Shown here one piece after another: positions 55,624 to 64,000 of a DNA stretch of 64,000 nucleotides. Numbering within the stretch: the first letter of the stretch is position 1; every line of letters begins with the position of its first letter. A program made the position numbers and the translations under genes. This stretch comes from Clavibacter michiganensis subsp. insidiosus (GTDB lineage Bacteria > Actinomycetota > Actinomycetes > Actinomycetales > Microbacteriaceae). The notes under the pieces were generated by a model. The model was given only the letters and a program-made list of their open reading frames with translations. It was not told the origin of the DNA and searched no databases. The stretch lies in NCBI RefSeq assembly GCF_002240565.1, contig NZ_MZMO01000001.1:930001-994000 (forward strand), read 5' to 3'.

Positions 55624-56673
55624 ATGACCGTCCCCGCCCGTCCGCCCGGCCGCGACCTCGTCGTCCTCCAGTCGTCGCAGGCGCCGCGCCCCACGACGAA
55701 CCCGTACATCGTGATGCTCGGCCGCGCGCTCGCGGCGACCCCCGGCGTCCGCCCGCTGCACTTCAGCTGGCGCACCGCGCTCACCCGCCGCTACGACGTG
55801 TTCCACGTGCACTGGCCCGAGATCCTCGTCGACGGGCACAGCCCGCTGAAGAAGGCGGTCCGCCAGGCGCTCACCGTCGTCCTCCTCGCGAAGCTGACGC
55901 TCGGCCGGATCCCGATCGTCCGCACCGTGCACAACCTCGAGCGGCCGCAGGGCATCAGCCGGCGCGAGTCGCTGCTGCTCGCGCTCCTGGAGCGGATGAC
56001 GACGCTGCGCGTGCGCGTGAATCCGATCACGGAGATCCCGGCCGACCAGCCGCACGCCACGATCCTGCACGGCCACTACCGCGACTGGTTCCGCGACGAG
56101 CCGCGGGCCGACTCCGTGCCCGGCCGCCTCGGCTACGTGGGCCTGGTCCGCCGGTACAAGGGCGTCGAGCAGCTCGTCGCGGCGTTCCGCGGCGCGGGCG
56201 ACGCGGGCGCCGACCTGTCGCTGCGCATCGGCGGCAACCCGTCGAGCGAGGAGCTCGCCGGCACGATCCGCGCGCTCGCCGGGGGCGACGACCGGATCCG
56301 CCTCGACCTCCGCTTCCAGTCCGACGCCGAGCTCGTGGACATCGTCACGTCGTCCGAGCTCGTCGTGCTGCCCTACCGCTTCATGCACAACTCGGGCGGC
56401 GCGCTCGCGGCCCTCTCGCTCGACCGGCCGGTGCTCGTGCCCGACAACGCCGTGAACCGCGCGCTCGCCGAGGAGGTCGGCCCGGGCTGGATCCACCTGT
56501 TCGACGGCGACCTGACCCCGGAGGAGCTGCTCCGCGCGACCGAGGCCGTGCGCACGGACGCGCGCGCGTCATCGCCCGACCTCGCCGGCCGCGACTGGGA
56601 CCGGGCCGGCACCGCGCACGCGTCCGCGTACCGGCGCGCGCTCCGGATCCGCCGCGGGGTCGAGCGGGGCTGA
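55624..56673 (+). CDS. GT-B glycosyltransferase
   Basis: The 349-residue cytoplasmic enzyme begins LVVLQSSQAPRPTTNPYIVML and has HVHWPEILVDG, VRTVHNLERPQG, LGYVGLVRRYKGVEQLV and VLPYRFMHNSGGALAALSLDRPV. This pattern is seen in GT4-like EPS transferases such as the beta-mannosyl/glucuronosyl type. I chose ATG 55624 over the upstream one at 55576 because homology begins soon after it. It is divergent from the two-domain GT2 gene, with a 169-base shared promoter region. Confidence 0.82.
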   Translation: MTVPARPPGRDLVVLQSSQAPRPTTNPYIVMLGRALAATPGVRPLHFSWRTALTRRYDVFHVHWPEILVDGHSPLKKAVRQALTVVLLAKLTLGRIPIVRTVHNLERPQGISRRESLLLALLERMTTLRVRVNPITEIPADQPHATILHGHYRDWFRDEPRADSVPGRLGYVGLVRRYKGVEQLVAAFRGAGDAGADLSLRIGGNPSSEELAGTIRALAGGDDRIRLDLRFQSDAELVDIVTSSELVVLPYRFMHNSGGALAALSLDRPVLVPDNAVNRALAEEVGPGWIHLFDGDLTPEELLRATEAVRTDARASSPDLAGRDWDRAGTAHASAYRRALRIRRGVERG

Positions 56674-56720
56674 GCCGCGGCCCACCCCCGCGTTCTGGGG
56701 CTGGATCGGCGCACGACGAC

Positions 56721-56729
56721 GGATACGAT
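56721..56729 (+). promoter_or_regulatory. Probable -10 element of the flippase gene
   Basis: GGATACGAT, identical to the element before recQ, lies 114 bases upstream of the flippase ATG. The hexamer TACGAT is at 56724-56729. No clear -35 is visible. Confidence 0.45.
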
Positions 56730-56843
56730 CGGGACGGGAGCGCGTACCCGGCCTCCCGCCCGACACCCGAGCTCGCGGTGATCCGGCTGTCACCCGCAGC
56801 CGACCCGATCGCCACCCCCTCCTCGACCCGACGACGGAGCCCC

Positions 56844-58553
56844 ATGCATTCCGCCCTGCCCGGCGACCCGCGCGATCCCCGCGACCCCGCCGCCGAACCC
56901 GCAGCGGCCGGCGCCTCCCGTGCCCTTGCCCCGGTCGGCGTGCCCGCGTCGCCCGCGTCCGCTCCCGGCCCGGAGACGCCGCCCGCCGCCACGCAGGGCC
57001 TCGGCGCCCGCGCGGCCCGTGGCGCCATCGTCACGATCGGCGCGCAGCTCGTCCGCATCCTCATCCAGGTCGCGTCGGTCGTCGTCCTCGCCCGGCTCCT
57101 CACGCCCACCGACTACGGCCTGCTCGCGATGGTGCTCGCGATCATCGGCGTCGGCGAGATCTTTCGCGACTTCGGCCTCTCCAACGCGGCCATCCAGGCG
57201 CGCGACCTCAGCCGCACCCAGCGCGACAACCTCTGGTGGATCAACGCCGGCATCGGCCTCGTGCTCGCCGCCCTCGTCTTCTGCGCCGCCTGGCCGCTCG
57301 CGGCGGTCTTCGGCCACGACGAGCTGATCCCCATCGCGCACGCCCTCAGCCTCACCTTCGTCTTCAACGGCCTCGCGACGCAGTACCGCGCGAGCCTCAC
57401 CCGCAGCCTCCGCTTCCGCGCGCTCGCGACGGCGGACGTCACGGCGCCCGCGGTCGCGCTCCTCGTCGCCATCGTCGGCGCGCTCCTCGGCTGGGGCTAC
57501 TGGGCGCTCGTCGCGCAGCAGCTCACGCAGACCCTCGTGCTGCTCGGTCTCGCGGTCGGCTTCGCCCGGTGGATCCCGCGCCTCCCGCGCCGCGGCGAGC
57601 CCATGGGACCGCTGCTGCGGTTCGGCTGGAACATGGTGTCCAGCCAGATGGTCGGCTACGTCAGCAACAACATCGACACGTTCCTCGTCGGCCTCCGCTT
57701 CGGCGCCGGGTCGCTCGGCATCTACAACCGCGCGTTCCAGCTGCTGATGACGCCGCTCGCGCAGATCCGCAGCCCGCTCACCACGGTCGCGATCCCGGTG
57801 CTCTCGCGCCTCGCCGACGAGCAGCGCCGCTTCGCCGACTACGTCGCCCGCGGCCAGCTCGCCCTCGGCTACACGCTGGGCGCGGGCCTCGGCCTCGTCG
57901 CGGCGACGGCCGCCCCGATCACCGCGGTGTTCCTCGGCCCGCAGTGGGACAGCGTCGCGCCGATCCTCCGCCTCCTCGCCATCGCCGGGATCTTCGACAC
58001 CCTCGCCTTCGTCGGCTACTGGGTCTACGTGTCGCGGGGCCTCACGGGCGACCTCTTCCGCTTCTCGCTGCTGAGCGCCGTGATCAAGGTCACCTGCATC
58101 CTCGTCGGATCCTCCTTCGGCATCGTCGGCATCGCCGCCGGCTACGCCGCGGCCCCCGCCATCTGCTGGCCGATCTCCCTGTGGTGGCTGTCGCGCAAGG
58201 CGCCCATCCCGACGCGCCGGCTCTACATGGGCGCCCTCCGGATCATCGGCGTCGTGGGGACGGTCAGCGTCGCCACGGGTGCGCTCCTCGCCCTGGTCGA
58301 CACCGGATCCGACGTGCTGCAGCTCCTCGCCGGCGTCGGCACGACCGCGGTGCTGTACGCGCTCGCGGTCGCCCTCGTCCCGGCCGTGCGCCGCGACGTC
58401 CGCGGGGTGCTCGACCTCGCGCGCGTGCTGCCGAAGGCACGCCGGGGGAGCGGCTCGGCGCCGACGCCCGCGCCGGCCGCCGCCGACGCCGCTGACGCCC
58501 CCGCCGATCCGGCCCGCGCCGTCGAGCCCACCGGCGCCCGCGTCACGTCCTAG
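56844..58553 (+). CDS. Wzx-like polysaccharide flippase
   Basis: The 569-residue protein belongs to the WzxC/polysaccharide transporter family. After an unconserved Pro/Ala-rich head of about 60 residues come some 12-14 spans with the family stretches LARLLTPTDYGLLAMVLAIIGV, FGWNMVSSQMVGYVSNNIDTFLVG and SLGIYNRAFQLLMTPLAQI. It would move lipid-linked EPS units across the membrane. ATG 56844 is preferred; the frame is open from 56778. Its TAG stop lies in the CTAG target site of the IS481 element that follows, and the duplication kept the stop intact. Confidence 0.88.
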   Translation: MHSALPGDPRDPRDPAAEPAAAGASRALAPVGVPASPASAPGPETPPAATQGLGARAARGAIVTIGAQLVRILIQVASVVVLARLLTPTDYGLLAMVLAIIGVGEIFRDFGLSNAAIQARDLSRTQRDNLWWINAGIGLVLAALVFCAAWPLAAVFGHDELIPIAHALSLTFVFNGLATQYRASLTRSLRFRALATADVTAPAVALLVAIVGALLGWGYWALVAQQLTQTLVLLGLAVGFARWIPRLPRRGEPMGPLLRFGWNMVSSQMVGYVSNNIDTFLVGLRFGAGSLGIYNRAFQLLMTPLAQIRSPLTTVAIPVLSRLADEQRRFADYVARGQLALGYTLGAGLGLVAATAAPITAVFLGPQWDSVAPILRLLAIAGIFDTLAFVGYWVYVSRGLTGDLFRFSLLSAVIKVTCILVGSSFGIVGIAAGYAAAPAICWPISLWWLSRKAPIPTRRLYMGALRIIGVVGTVSVATGALLALVDTGSDVLQLLAGVGTTAVLYALAVALVPAVRRDVRGVLDLARVLPKARRGSGSAPTPAPAAADAADAPADPARAVEPTGARVTS

Positions 58554-58582
58554 CTGTACCCGGCCATGACGTTGGTGACACT
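58554..58582 (+). repeat. Left terminal inverted repeat of the IS481 element
   Basis: It ends in ACGTTGGTGACACT, which is identical in the right repeat; the differences are confined to the outer-middle part. Confidence 0.88.
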
Positions 58583-58650
58583 TCGGGGCGTGTGAGGAGG
58601 CCTCCTGGCTTGATGGAGCTGTCTAGTTCTGCCACTGCCAGGAGGCCTCG

Positions 58651-59610
58651 ATGTCCCACGCTAATGCTCGTCTGACGGTTCACGGGAGGGTTCTCCTCGT
58701 GCGGCGGGTGGTCGAGGATCGTCGGCCGGTCTCGCATGTCGCGCGCGAACTCGGTGTGTCGCGTCAGTGCGCGCATCGGTGGGTGAATCGGTTCCGGTCC
58801 GAGGGCTTCGAAGGCTTGTCGGACCGGTCCTCGAGGCCGAGACGGGTGCCGACGAGGACGAGCCCGGAACGAGAACGAGCCGTCGTGGAAGCGAGGACCC
58901 GATTGCGATCAGGTCCTGCCCGGTTGGCGCCGGTGACCGGTGTTCCAGCCCGCACGATCTCCCGCATCCTGCGGCGGCACGGGGCACCGCCGTTGGCATG
59001 GTTGGACCCCGTCACCGGGGCCGTGATCCGGGCATCCCGGTCGATGGCAAACCGGTACGAGCATGAGCATCCCGGCGACCTGATCCACGTCGACGTGAAG
59101 AAGCTCGGCCGGATCCCGGACGGCGGCGGCTGGCGGGCGCATGGCCGCAGCGAACAGGTTCGTGGTCGTGGGATCGGGTTCGATTACGTCCACGCCGTGG
59201 TCGATGACCACACCCGCCTCGCCTACGCGGAGATCCACCCGGACGAGAAGGGCGTGACCGCGGCAGGGTTCCTGACCCGGGCCGCGGCGTACTTCGCCGA
59301 GCACGGCATCACCCGCATCGAACGGGTCCTGACGGACAACGCGTTCGCCTACCGGCACTCGGCCGCGTTCCAGAACGCGGTCACGCAGCTCGGTGCGAGG
59401 CAGAAGTTCATCCGCCCGCACTGCCCCTGGCAGAACGGCAAGGTCGAACGCTTCAACCGCACCCTCGCGACCGAGTGGGCCTACCGGCAACCCTTCACCA
59501 GCAACCAAGCCAGAACCGACGCCCTTGATCCGTGGATCCAGCACTACAACACTGAACGAATCCACTCGAGCCACGGGCTGACGCCCGCGGCCCGAGTGTC
59601 ACCAACGTGA
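58651..59610 (+). CDS. IS481-family transposase
   Basis: The 319-residue protein has an N-terminal helix-turn-helix (VSHVARELGVSRQCAHRWVNRF) and an integrase-type catalytic core. The DDE residues are Asp148 (IHVDVKKL), Asp229 (LTDNAFAY) and Glu266 (NGKVERFNRTL), all present. The C-terminal NTERIHSSHGLTPAARV is typical of IS481. The stop codon lies inside the right inverted repeat. No frameshift is seen. Confidence 0.95.
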   Translation: MSHANARLTVHGRVLLVRRVVEDRRPVSHVARELGVSRQCAHRWVNRFRSEGFEGLSDRSSRPRRVPTRTSPERERAVVEARTRLRSGPARLAPVTGVPARTISRILRRHGAPPLAWLDPVTGAVIRASRSMANRYEHEHPGDLIHVDVKKLGRIPDGGGWRAHGRSEQVRGRGIGFDYVHAVVDDHTRLAYAEIHPDEKGVTAAGFLTRAAAYFAEHGITRIERVLTDNAFAYRHSAAFQNAVTQLGARQKFIRPHCPWQNGKVERFNRTLATEWAYRQPFTSNQARTDALDPWIQHYNTERIHSSHGLTPAARVSPT

Positions 59611-59623
59611 TGACTCAGTACAG
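59595..59623 (-). repeat. Right terminal inverted repeat of the IS481 element
   Basis: Reverse complement of the left repeat with five mismatches; it starts AGTGTCACCAACGT and ends GTACAG. Confidence 0.88.
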
Positions 59624-60022
59624 CTAGCCGCGACGCGTGCGGGGCGGCGTGCGCCACCGCTCGGCGTCCTGCCGCTCGGCGTCCTGGCGCCGGGCCACCC
59701 GCTTGGCCGCCTGCCCCGCGCGGAACGTGCTCCAGACGATGCCGCCGACGAGCAGCAGCGACCCCCAGCTGGCGACGCTGTTCATGCCGGCGCCGGCCGC
59801 GATCCCGCCGATGACGCCGCCGATCGCGACGGGCAGGCACGTGCTGCGGAGCGCGGGCAGGGCGGCCGTGTGCCCGGCGCGCCAGGCCTCGTCGCTCGCC
59901 ATGAGGGGGCGCGTGCGGATCCCGATCCACCCGTTGCGCTTGAGGAGGCCCCAGGCCGCGAGCTGCGTGGTGCCGAGGATCAGCAGCGCCGCGACGGCGA
60001 GCAGCAGCGCGGGGACACCCAT
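59624..60022 (-). CDS. SdpI-family membrane protein
   Basis: The 132-residue protein has three or four membrane spans and the SdpI-type segment NGWIGIRTRPLMASDEAWRAGH between spans. SdpI of Bacillus gives immunity to the SdpC toxin, but actinobacterial relatives mostly lack a known role. The C-terminal tail is Arg-rich. Its TAG stop is provided by the second copy of the CTAG duplicated by the IS481 element; before insertion the gene shared this CTAG with the convergent flippase gene. Confidence 0.8.
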   Translation of the reverse strand: MGVPALLLAVAALLILGTTQLAAWGLLKRNGWIGIRTRPLMASDEAWRAGHTAALPALRSTCLPVAIGGVIGGIAAGAGMNSVASWGSLLLVGGIVWSTFRAGQAAKRVARRQDAERQDAERWRTPPRTRRG

Positions 60023-60059
60023 GCGCCCAGCCTGACACGGCCGGCCGCGCGGCAGGCGC

Positions 60060-61427
60060 TCAGCACTCGATGACGTTGACCGCGAGGCCCCCGGTGGACG
60101 TCTCCTTGTACTTGGTGGACATGTCGAGGCCCGTCTGCCGCATGGTCTCGATCACGGTGTCGAGCGAGACGAGGTGCGTGCCGTCGCCGTGCAGCGCCAT
60201 GCGGGCGGCGTTCACGGCCGTGGACGCGGCGATGGCGTTCCGCTCGATGCAGGGGATCTGCACGAGCCCGCCCACGGGATCGCACGTGAGGCCGAGGTGG
60301 TGCTCCATCGCGATCTCGGCGGCGTTCTCGACCTGCCGCGGGGATCCGCCGAGCACCGCGCAGAGGGCGCCGGCCGCCATCGCGCACGCGGTGCCGACCT
60401 CGCCCTGGCAGCCGGCCTCGGCGCCCGAGATGGACGCGTTGGCCTTCACGAGCGAGCCGATCGCCGTGGCGGTGAGCAGGAAGTCGCGGATCCCGTCGCG
60501 GTCGGCGCCGGGCACGAACCGCAGGTAGTAGGAGCCGACGGCGGGGATGATGCCGGCCGCGCCGTTGGTGGGCGCCGTGACCACGCGCCCGCCGGACGCG
60601 TTCTCCTCGTTGACCGCGAGCGCGAACGCGTGCAGCCACTCGTGGCTGGTGTCGCGCGCGCCCTCGGCGTCGATGGTCGCGAGCTGCGAGGCGACCCGCG
60701 CCGCCCGGCGTCGGACGTTGAGACCGCCCGGCAGCGGGCCCTGGCCGCCGAGCCCCGCGGTCACGCACGCGGCCATCGCGTCCCAGATCGCGTCGAGGCC
60801 GGCGACCGCGCGGCGGGATCCGTGGATCGACTCCTCGGTGTCGCGCGCGACGTCGGCGATGGACCGCCCGGTGGTCTCGGCCAGCTCGATCAGCTCGTCG
60901 GCGTTGGAGAAGGAGTGCGGGAGCCCGGTCGGCAGCACGGCCGACGGCGCCTGGTCCTCGCGCAGCACGAACCCGCCGCCGACCGAGAACCACGTGCTCT
61001 CGAGCACCGTGCCGCCGTCGGCGTCGAGCGCCGCGAGGTGCATCGCGTTGGGGTGGCGGGGGAGCCGCGTGAACGGCTCGAAGGTGAGGTCGCGGCCCAC
61101 CATGCGCACCGGGTGGATCCCCGCGAGCGGCACGTCGACGCCCTCGCCGAGCCCGGACCAGCGGCCGCGCACCTCGTCCGGGTCGCACGTCTCGGGCGCG
61201 AGGCCGGCGAGCCCCGCGACGACCGCGTCGGGCGTGCCGTGCCCGAGGCCGGTGGCGCCGAGCGAGCCGAACAGCCGCACCGTGACGCGCGCGATCCCCG
61301 TGAACCGCGGCGACGCCTCGCACTCCCGGGCGAAGAGCAGCGCCGCGCGCATGGGGCCGACGGTGTGCGAGCTCGACGGCCCGATCCCGATCGAGAAGAG
61401 GTCGAGTGCCGAGACGTACGCTGTCAT
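60060..61427 (-). CDS. sdaA: L-serine dehydratase, single-chain iron-sulfur type
   Basis: The 455-residue enzyme converts L-serine to pyruvate and ammonia. The beta domain begins [21 protein letters not shown], and the alpha domain carries the [4Fe-4S] ligands Cys340 (GAEAGC), Cys382 (LTCDPVGG) and Cys393 (QIPCIERN). The protein ends in Cys455, matching the C-terminal Cys that reaches into the active site in this family. It is cytoplasmic, 37 bases from the SdpI gene. Confidence 0.95.
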   Translation of the reverse strand: MTAYVSALDLFSIGIGPSSSHTVGPMRAALLFARECEASPRFTGIARVTVRLFGSLGATGLGHGTPDAVVAGLAGLAPETCDPDEVRGRWSGLGEGVDVPLAGIHPVRMVGRDLTFEPFTRLPRHPNAMHLAALDADGGTVLESTWFSVGGGFVLREDQAPSAVLPTGLPHSFSNADELIELAETTGRSIADVARDTEESIHGSRRAVAGLDAIWDAMAACVTAGLGGQGPLPGGLNVRRRAARVASQLATIDAEGARDTSHEWLHAFALAVNEENASGGRVVTAPTNGAAGIIPAVGSYYLRFVPGADRDGIRDFLLTATAIGSLVKANASISGAEAGCQGEVGTACAMAAGALCAVLGGSPRQVENAAEIAMEHHLGLTCDPVGGLVQIPCIERNAIAASTAVNAARMALHGDGTHLVSLDTVIETMRQTGLDMSTKYKETSTGGLAVNVIEC

Positions 61428-61436
61428 CCCGTCAGA

Positions 61437-62105
61437 CTATGCCGCCGCCTCTGCACGGTCCGCCGCGGGGGCGCCGGATCGCGTGGCGGCTGCGCGCCCG
61501 CGGCGGGCGGACCCGCACGAGGCGAGCGCCAGCCAGGTCCAGCCGATGGCGAGGCCGAGCATGGTGATCACGCCGCGCGGGAAGAAGATGTGGCTGTCAA
61601 CGAACGAGACGGCCGCGATCACCGCGATGACGGCGCCCGGCAGCGCCCGCAGGCCCGCGTGCCGGATCACGAGCGCGCTCGCGAGCACGGTCACCGCGAC
61701 GTACGACCAGACGCCCGTGACGACGATCCCGTCCGCGAGCGCGTACATGGTGGTCACGCCCTGGCCGCCCTCGAGCTTGAGGGCGCCGGCCGCGATGCCC
61801 GCGAGGATGTCGAGGGCCTGGTAGCAGACGGCGTACGCGAAGCCGAGGACGACCGCGAGGATCCCGAGGCGCCGGTCGTGGCGGCGCGTGAGGAGGATCG
61901 GCGCGATCGCGAGCAGCGGGAAGACGGGCAGCAGCGCGATGTGCAGGTCGCGCCAGTGCATGGCGGTGTCGTCGGTCAGCGAGCTCGGGTGCGACAGGCC
62001 CGCGGCCGCCAGCGCCAGCGGCGGGAGCGCGACGGCCACGAGGACGGCGGCGGTGCGGGAGCGGGAGGGCGAGGGGGAGGAGGGCGGGGCGACGGCGTCG
62101 GGCAT
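61437..62105 (-). CDS. Hypothetical membrane protein
   Basis: The 222-residue protein has six predicted spans and a Ser/Pro head. HWRDLHIALLPVFPLLAIAP and SFVDSHIFFPRGVITMLGLA are the most distinctive stretches. I do not recognise a functional family. It ends nine bases upstream of the serine dehydratase start on the same strand, so the two may be co-transcribed, but no link in function is evident. Confidence 0.7.
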   Translation of the reverse strand: MPDAVAPPSSPSPSRSRTAAVLVAVALPPLALAAAGLSHPSSLTDDTAMHWRDLHIALLPVFPLLAIAPILLTRRHDRRLGILAVVLGFAYAVCYQALDILAGIAAGALKLEGGQGVTTMYALADGIVVTGVWSYVAVTVLASALVIRHAGLRALPGAVIAVIAAVSFVDSHIFFPRGVITMLGLAIGWTWLALASCGSARRGRAAATRSGAPAADRAEAAA

Positions 62106-62225
62106 GCGGTCATCGTAGGCACGGCGGGCGGCGCGACCCGCCCGCCCCAGGGATCCGACATGCGGAGAGCCCCCGCCGCCGATCCGGTCCGGATCAGGCG
62201 ACGAGGGCTCCGCGGTGCAGAAGGA

Positions 62226-62486
62226 CTAGGCCTTCTTGCGGCCCACGATCGCGCCGTAGACCAGCAGGACGATGATCGCGCCGACGATGGCGAGCGCGAG
62301 CGAGCCGAGGTCGAAGCCGTCGACCGGCTTGTTGAAGAGCGCGCTGCCGATGAAGCCGCCGAGGAAGGCCCCGACGACGCCCAGGATCAGCGTGACGATG
62401 ATTCCGCCACCCTGCTTGCCCGGGAGGATCAGCTTGGCGAGCGCTCCGGCGATCAGACCCAGAACCAGAAAACCGATGATGCCCAT
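62226..62486 (-). CDS. GlsB/YeaQ/YmgE-family membrane protein
   Basis: The 86-residue protein starts MGIIGFLVLGLIAGALAKLI and shows the Gly-rich three-span pattern of the family (GGIIVTLILGVVGAFLGGFIG). ATG 62486 has a strong ribosome site (GAGGAG), so the longer frame to 62576 is rejected. Such proteins are stress-linked in several bacteria, but their action is unknown. Confidence 0.9.
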   Translation of the reverse strand: MGIIGFLVLGLIAGALAKLILPGKQGGGIIVTLILGVVGAFLGGFIGSALFNKPVDGFDLGSLALAIVGAIIVLLVYGAIVGRKKA

Positions 62487-62671
62487 GTGCGTTACTCCTC
62501 GAAGATTTCGTGCTGTGTGACACCCGAATGCGGGTGGACGTGACCCAGTCAAGCACCCGGAGGACCATTCGTGCAAAAACGTTTAGTGGATACGTCTTTA
62601 CCGGACGGGGCTGCGGTACCCGTCCCGCCGCGGGATCCGGGGCGTCCAGGTGCCCGCGGTACCGTCGCCGC

Positions 62672-63181
62672 ATGCGCATCCCACCGGCCCGTCGTCCCCG
62701 CGAGATCCCCGGCGAGGGGCAGGAGTCGGTGTGGGACTACCCGCGTCCGCCGCGCGTCGACCCGTCGTCCGAGCACGTCGTGATCGAGCTCGGCGGACGC
62801 GTCGTCGCCGACAGCCGATCCGCTGTGCGGGTGCTCGAGACGAGCCACCCGCCGGTCTACTACCTCCCCTCCGCCGACTTCGCCGCGGGCGTGCTCGCGT
62901 CTGCCGCGGGCCGGTCGTGGTGCGAGTACAAGGGGGAGGCGTCGTACCTCTCGCTCACCGCCGGCGGCGTCACGGCCGACCGCGCGGCCTGGTGGTACCC
63001 GTCGCCCACGCGCGGCTTCGAGGTGCTCGCCGACAAGGTCGCCGTGTACCCGTCCCGCATGGACGGCATCACGGTCGACGGCATCCAGGTGGAGGCCCAG
63101 GAGGGCGACTTCTACGGCGGCTGGATCACGCCGCGCGTGGTCGGCCCGTTCAAGGGCGCGCCGGGCACGCTCGGCTGGTGA
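62672..63181 (+). CDS. DUF427 domain protein
   Basis: The 169-residue cytoplasmic protein matches DUF427: VVADSRSAVRVLETSHPPVYYLP, CEYKGEASYLSL and AWWYPSPTRGFEVLADKVAVYP are family hallmarks. The domain folds as a small beta barrel of unknown activity. ATG 62672 is preferred over the longer open frame from 62510, as homology starts soon after it. It converges on the CoA-binding gene. Confidence 0.85.
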   Translation: MRIPPARRPREIPGEGQESVWDYPRPPRVDPSSEHVVIELGGRVVADSRSAVRVLETSHPPVYYLPSADFAAGVLASAAGRSWCEYKGEASYLSLTAGGVTADRAAWWYPSPTRGFEVLADKVAVYPSRMDGITVDGIQVEAQEGDFYGGWITPRVVGPFKGAPGTLGW

Positions 63182-63199
63182 TCCGCGCGGCCGCCTCCG

Positions 63200-63973
63200 C
63201 TAGACCGCGGCCTTCCGCGAGCTGATCACGCCGGTGTCGAAGCCGACCAGGTGCAGGCCGCCGTGGAACCGGGCGTGCTCGACCTTGACGCAGCGGTCCA
63301 TGACGACCGTGAGCCCGCGGGCCTCCGCGTCCTCGGCCGCCTCCTGGTTCCAGATGCCGAGCTGCACCCAGATGACGGGCGCGCCGATGGCGACCACGTC
63401 GTCCACCACCGAGGGGATGTCGCTCGCCTTCCGGAACACGTCGACGATGTCGGGCACCTCGGGCAGCGACGCGAGGTCGGGGTACGCCTGTCGCCCGAGG
63501 ATCTCGGTGGCGTTCGGGTTCACGAAGTACACACGGTAGTCGCTCGACTGCTGCAGGTACGTGCCGACGAAGTAGCTGGAGCGGGCCGGGTTCGGCGAGG
63601 CGCCGACGATGGCGATGCTCGTCGCGCGGCGGAGGATCGCCTGGCGCTCCTTCGCGCTCGGTCCGGTCCACGTGCGCTCGCTGCGGAGGAGCGCGGCGAG
63701 CGGGCTGGAGCGGGGGATCGCGCAGGTGAGGCCGTTCTGGAGCTGCGTGGTCTGGGTGCCGTCGGCGTCGCCCCCTCCGGCTGGCGCTGTGGCGACCGGC
63801 TCGGCGGGAGCGGATGCCTCCGTGTCGGCTGCCTGCGCCTCGGCAGCGTCGCCCGCCGCGCGGTCGGCGGCCTCCTCGGCCGGGTCGAGCGGCTCGAGGT
63901 CGGCCGCGTCCGCGGCCGGGTGGGGCGTGGATCCGGTGCGCTCGGGCGGCACGCCGCCGGTGTCGAAGCTCAC
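63200..63973 (-). CDS. CoA-binding (YccU-like) protein
   Basis: The 257-residue protein has an unconserved acidic, Ala-rich N-terminus of about 75 residues and then a Rossmann CoA-binding domain: SIAIVGASPNPARSSYFVGTYL, DYRVYFVNPNATEILGRQAYP and GAPVIWVQLGIWNQEAAEDA. The Cys in VMDRCVKVEHARFHG is conserved in the family. It starts at GTG 63973 in a GTGA overlap with the gene upstream, whose end is at the window edge. Confidence 0.85.
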   Translation of the reverse strand: MSFDTGGVPPERTGSTPHPAADAADLEPLDPAEEAADRAAGDAAEAQAADTEASAPAEPVATAPAGGGDADGTQTTQLQNGLTCAIPRSSPLAALLRSERTWTGPSAKERQAILRRATSIAIVGASPNPARSSYFVGTYLQQSSDYRVYFVNPNATEILGRQAYPDLASLPEVPDIVDVFRKASDIPSVVDDVVAIGAPVIWVQLGIWNQEAAEDAEARGLTVVMDRCVKVEHARFHGGLHLVGFDTGVISSRKAAV

Positions 63974-64000
63974 TTCGCTCCCTCCGTGGCGGCGGCGAGC
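63970..64000 (-). CDS. End of a gene that continues outside the window
   Basis: Nine codons (LAAATEGAK) and TGA at 63970-63972 are visible, overlapping the GTG of the CoA-binding gene. The overlap implies an operon. In related actinobacteria a CoA-binding gene often follows an O-acetylhomoserine sulfhydrylase gene; nothing here can confirm that. Confidence 0.5.
   Translation of the reverse strand, partial: LAAATEGAK

Larger units (their letters stand above)
58554..59623 (+). mobile_element. IS481-family insertion sequence, complete
   Basis: The 1070-bp element has one transposase gene and 29-bp terminal inverted repeats (58554-58582 and 59595-59623), 24 of 29 matching, starting CTGTAC. It is flanked by CTAG on both sides (58550-58553 and 59624-59627), a 4-bp target duplication. 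The exact edge is uncertain by one base because the flanks are palindromic. All parts look intact, so it may be active. Confidence 0.9.

Noticed and set aside
55455..56496. Upstream part of a long minus-strand frame (52318-56496) running through the glycosyltransferase at 55624
   Set aside because: The plus-strand gene has clear GT-B motifs; the minus frame has none. Only the last 42 codons of that frame (52318-52446) belong to a likely real small gene.

Overview
The window is about 73 % GC and densely packed, with short overlaps between genes and frequent GTG starts. Its gene content (actinobacterial RecQ, IS481 element, GlsB/YeaQ, DUF427, two-step EPS assembly genes) points to a high-GC actinobacterium of the Microbacteriaceae type, most like a plant-associated Clavibacter or close relative. 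This assignment is an inference from style and content, not from a database search.

Region 1 (1-2459): the end of a thioredoxin gene and recQ.

Region 2 (2689-20556) is the most striking part: one collinear run of 15 genes that reads as a complete pathway for hydroxyproline-rich plant cell-wall glycoprotein. It has a cytoplasmic GH127 beta-L-arabinofuranosidase, a five-gene peptide-type ABC importer, a proline iminopeptidase-like hydrolase, an aminopeptidase P, and a GntR/FCD regulator. These are followed by a full 4-hydroxyproline catabolic set: three-subunit D-hydroxyproline dehydrogenase, a DapA-like deaminase, a proline-racemase-family epimerase and an alpha-ketoglutaric semialdehyde dehydrogenase. 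A 12-bp sequence recurs in opposite orientation in front of the GH127 gene and of the dehydrogenase genes, and looks like a common operator. The proposed flow is: import of arabinosylated Hyp peptides, removal of arabinose, trimming of peptides, and conversion of Hyp to 2-oxoglutarate.

Region 3 (20768-26721): acyl-CoA oxidase, a DUF1349 protein, a MazEF-type toxin-antitoxin pair with its own operator, a SGNH-like protein without the nucleophile, a proline iminopeptidase and a TagD-like cytidylyltransferase.

Region 4 (27099-58553) is an exopolysaccharide and cell-surface region. It holds two tandem secreted beta-helix proteins, an initiating sugar transferase, several glycosyltransferases, a CDP-alcohol phosphatidyltransferase, a 1964-residue secreted propeller/LamG/PKD protein, a Wzy-like polymerase, a tyrosine-kinase-type chain-length regulator and a Wzx-like flippase. 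One novel ~205-residue domain is shared by the two beta-helix proteins and, twice, by the giant protein. A lower-GC island (about 48.9-52.5 kb, 57-60 % GC in sampled lines) interrupts the region. It carries a membrane glycosyltransferase, a peptidase-inhibitor-like secreted protein and two broken genes, and a broken HNH endonuclease gene lies just outside its left edge.

Region 5 (58554-64000): an IS481-family element inserted exactly into the CTAG shared by two convergent stop codons, then a SdpI-family protein, L-serine dehydratase, a membrane protein, a GlsB/YeaQ protein, a DUF427 protein and a CoA-binding protein. I found no rRNA, tRNA or CRISPR array.
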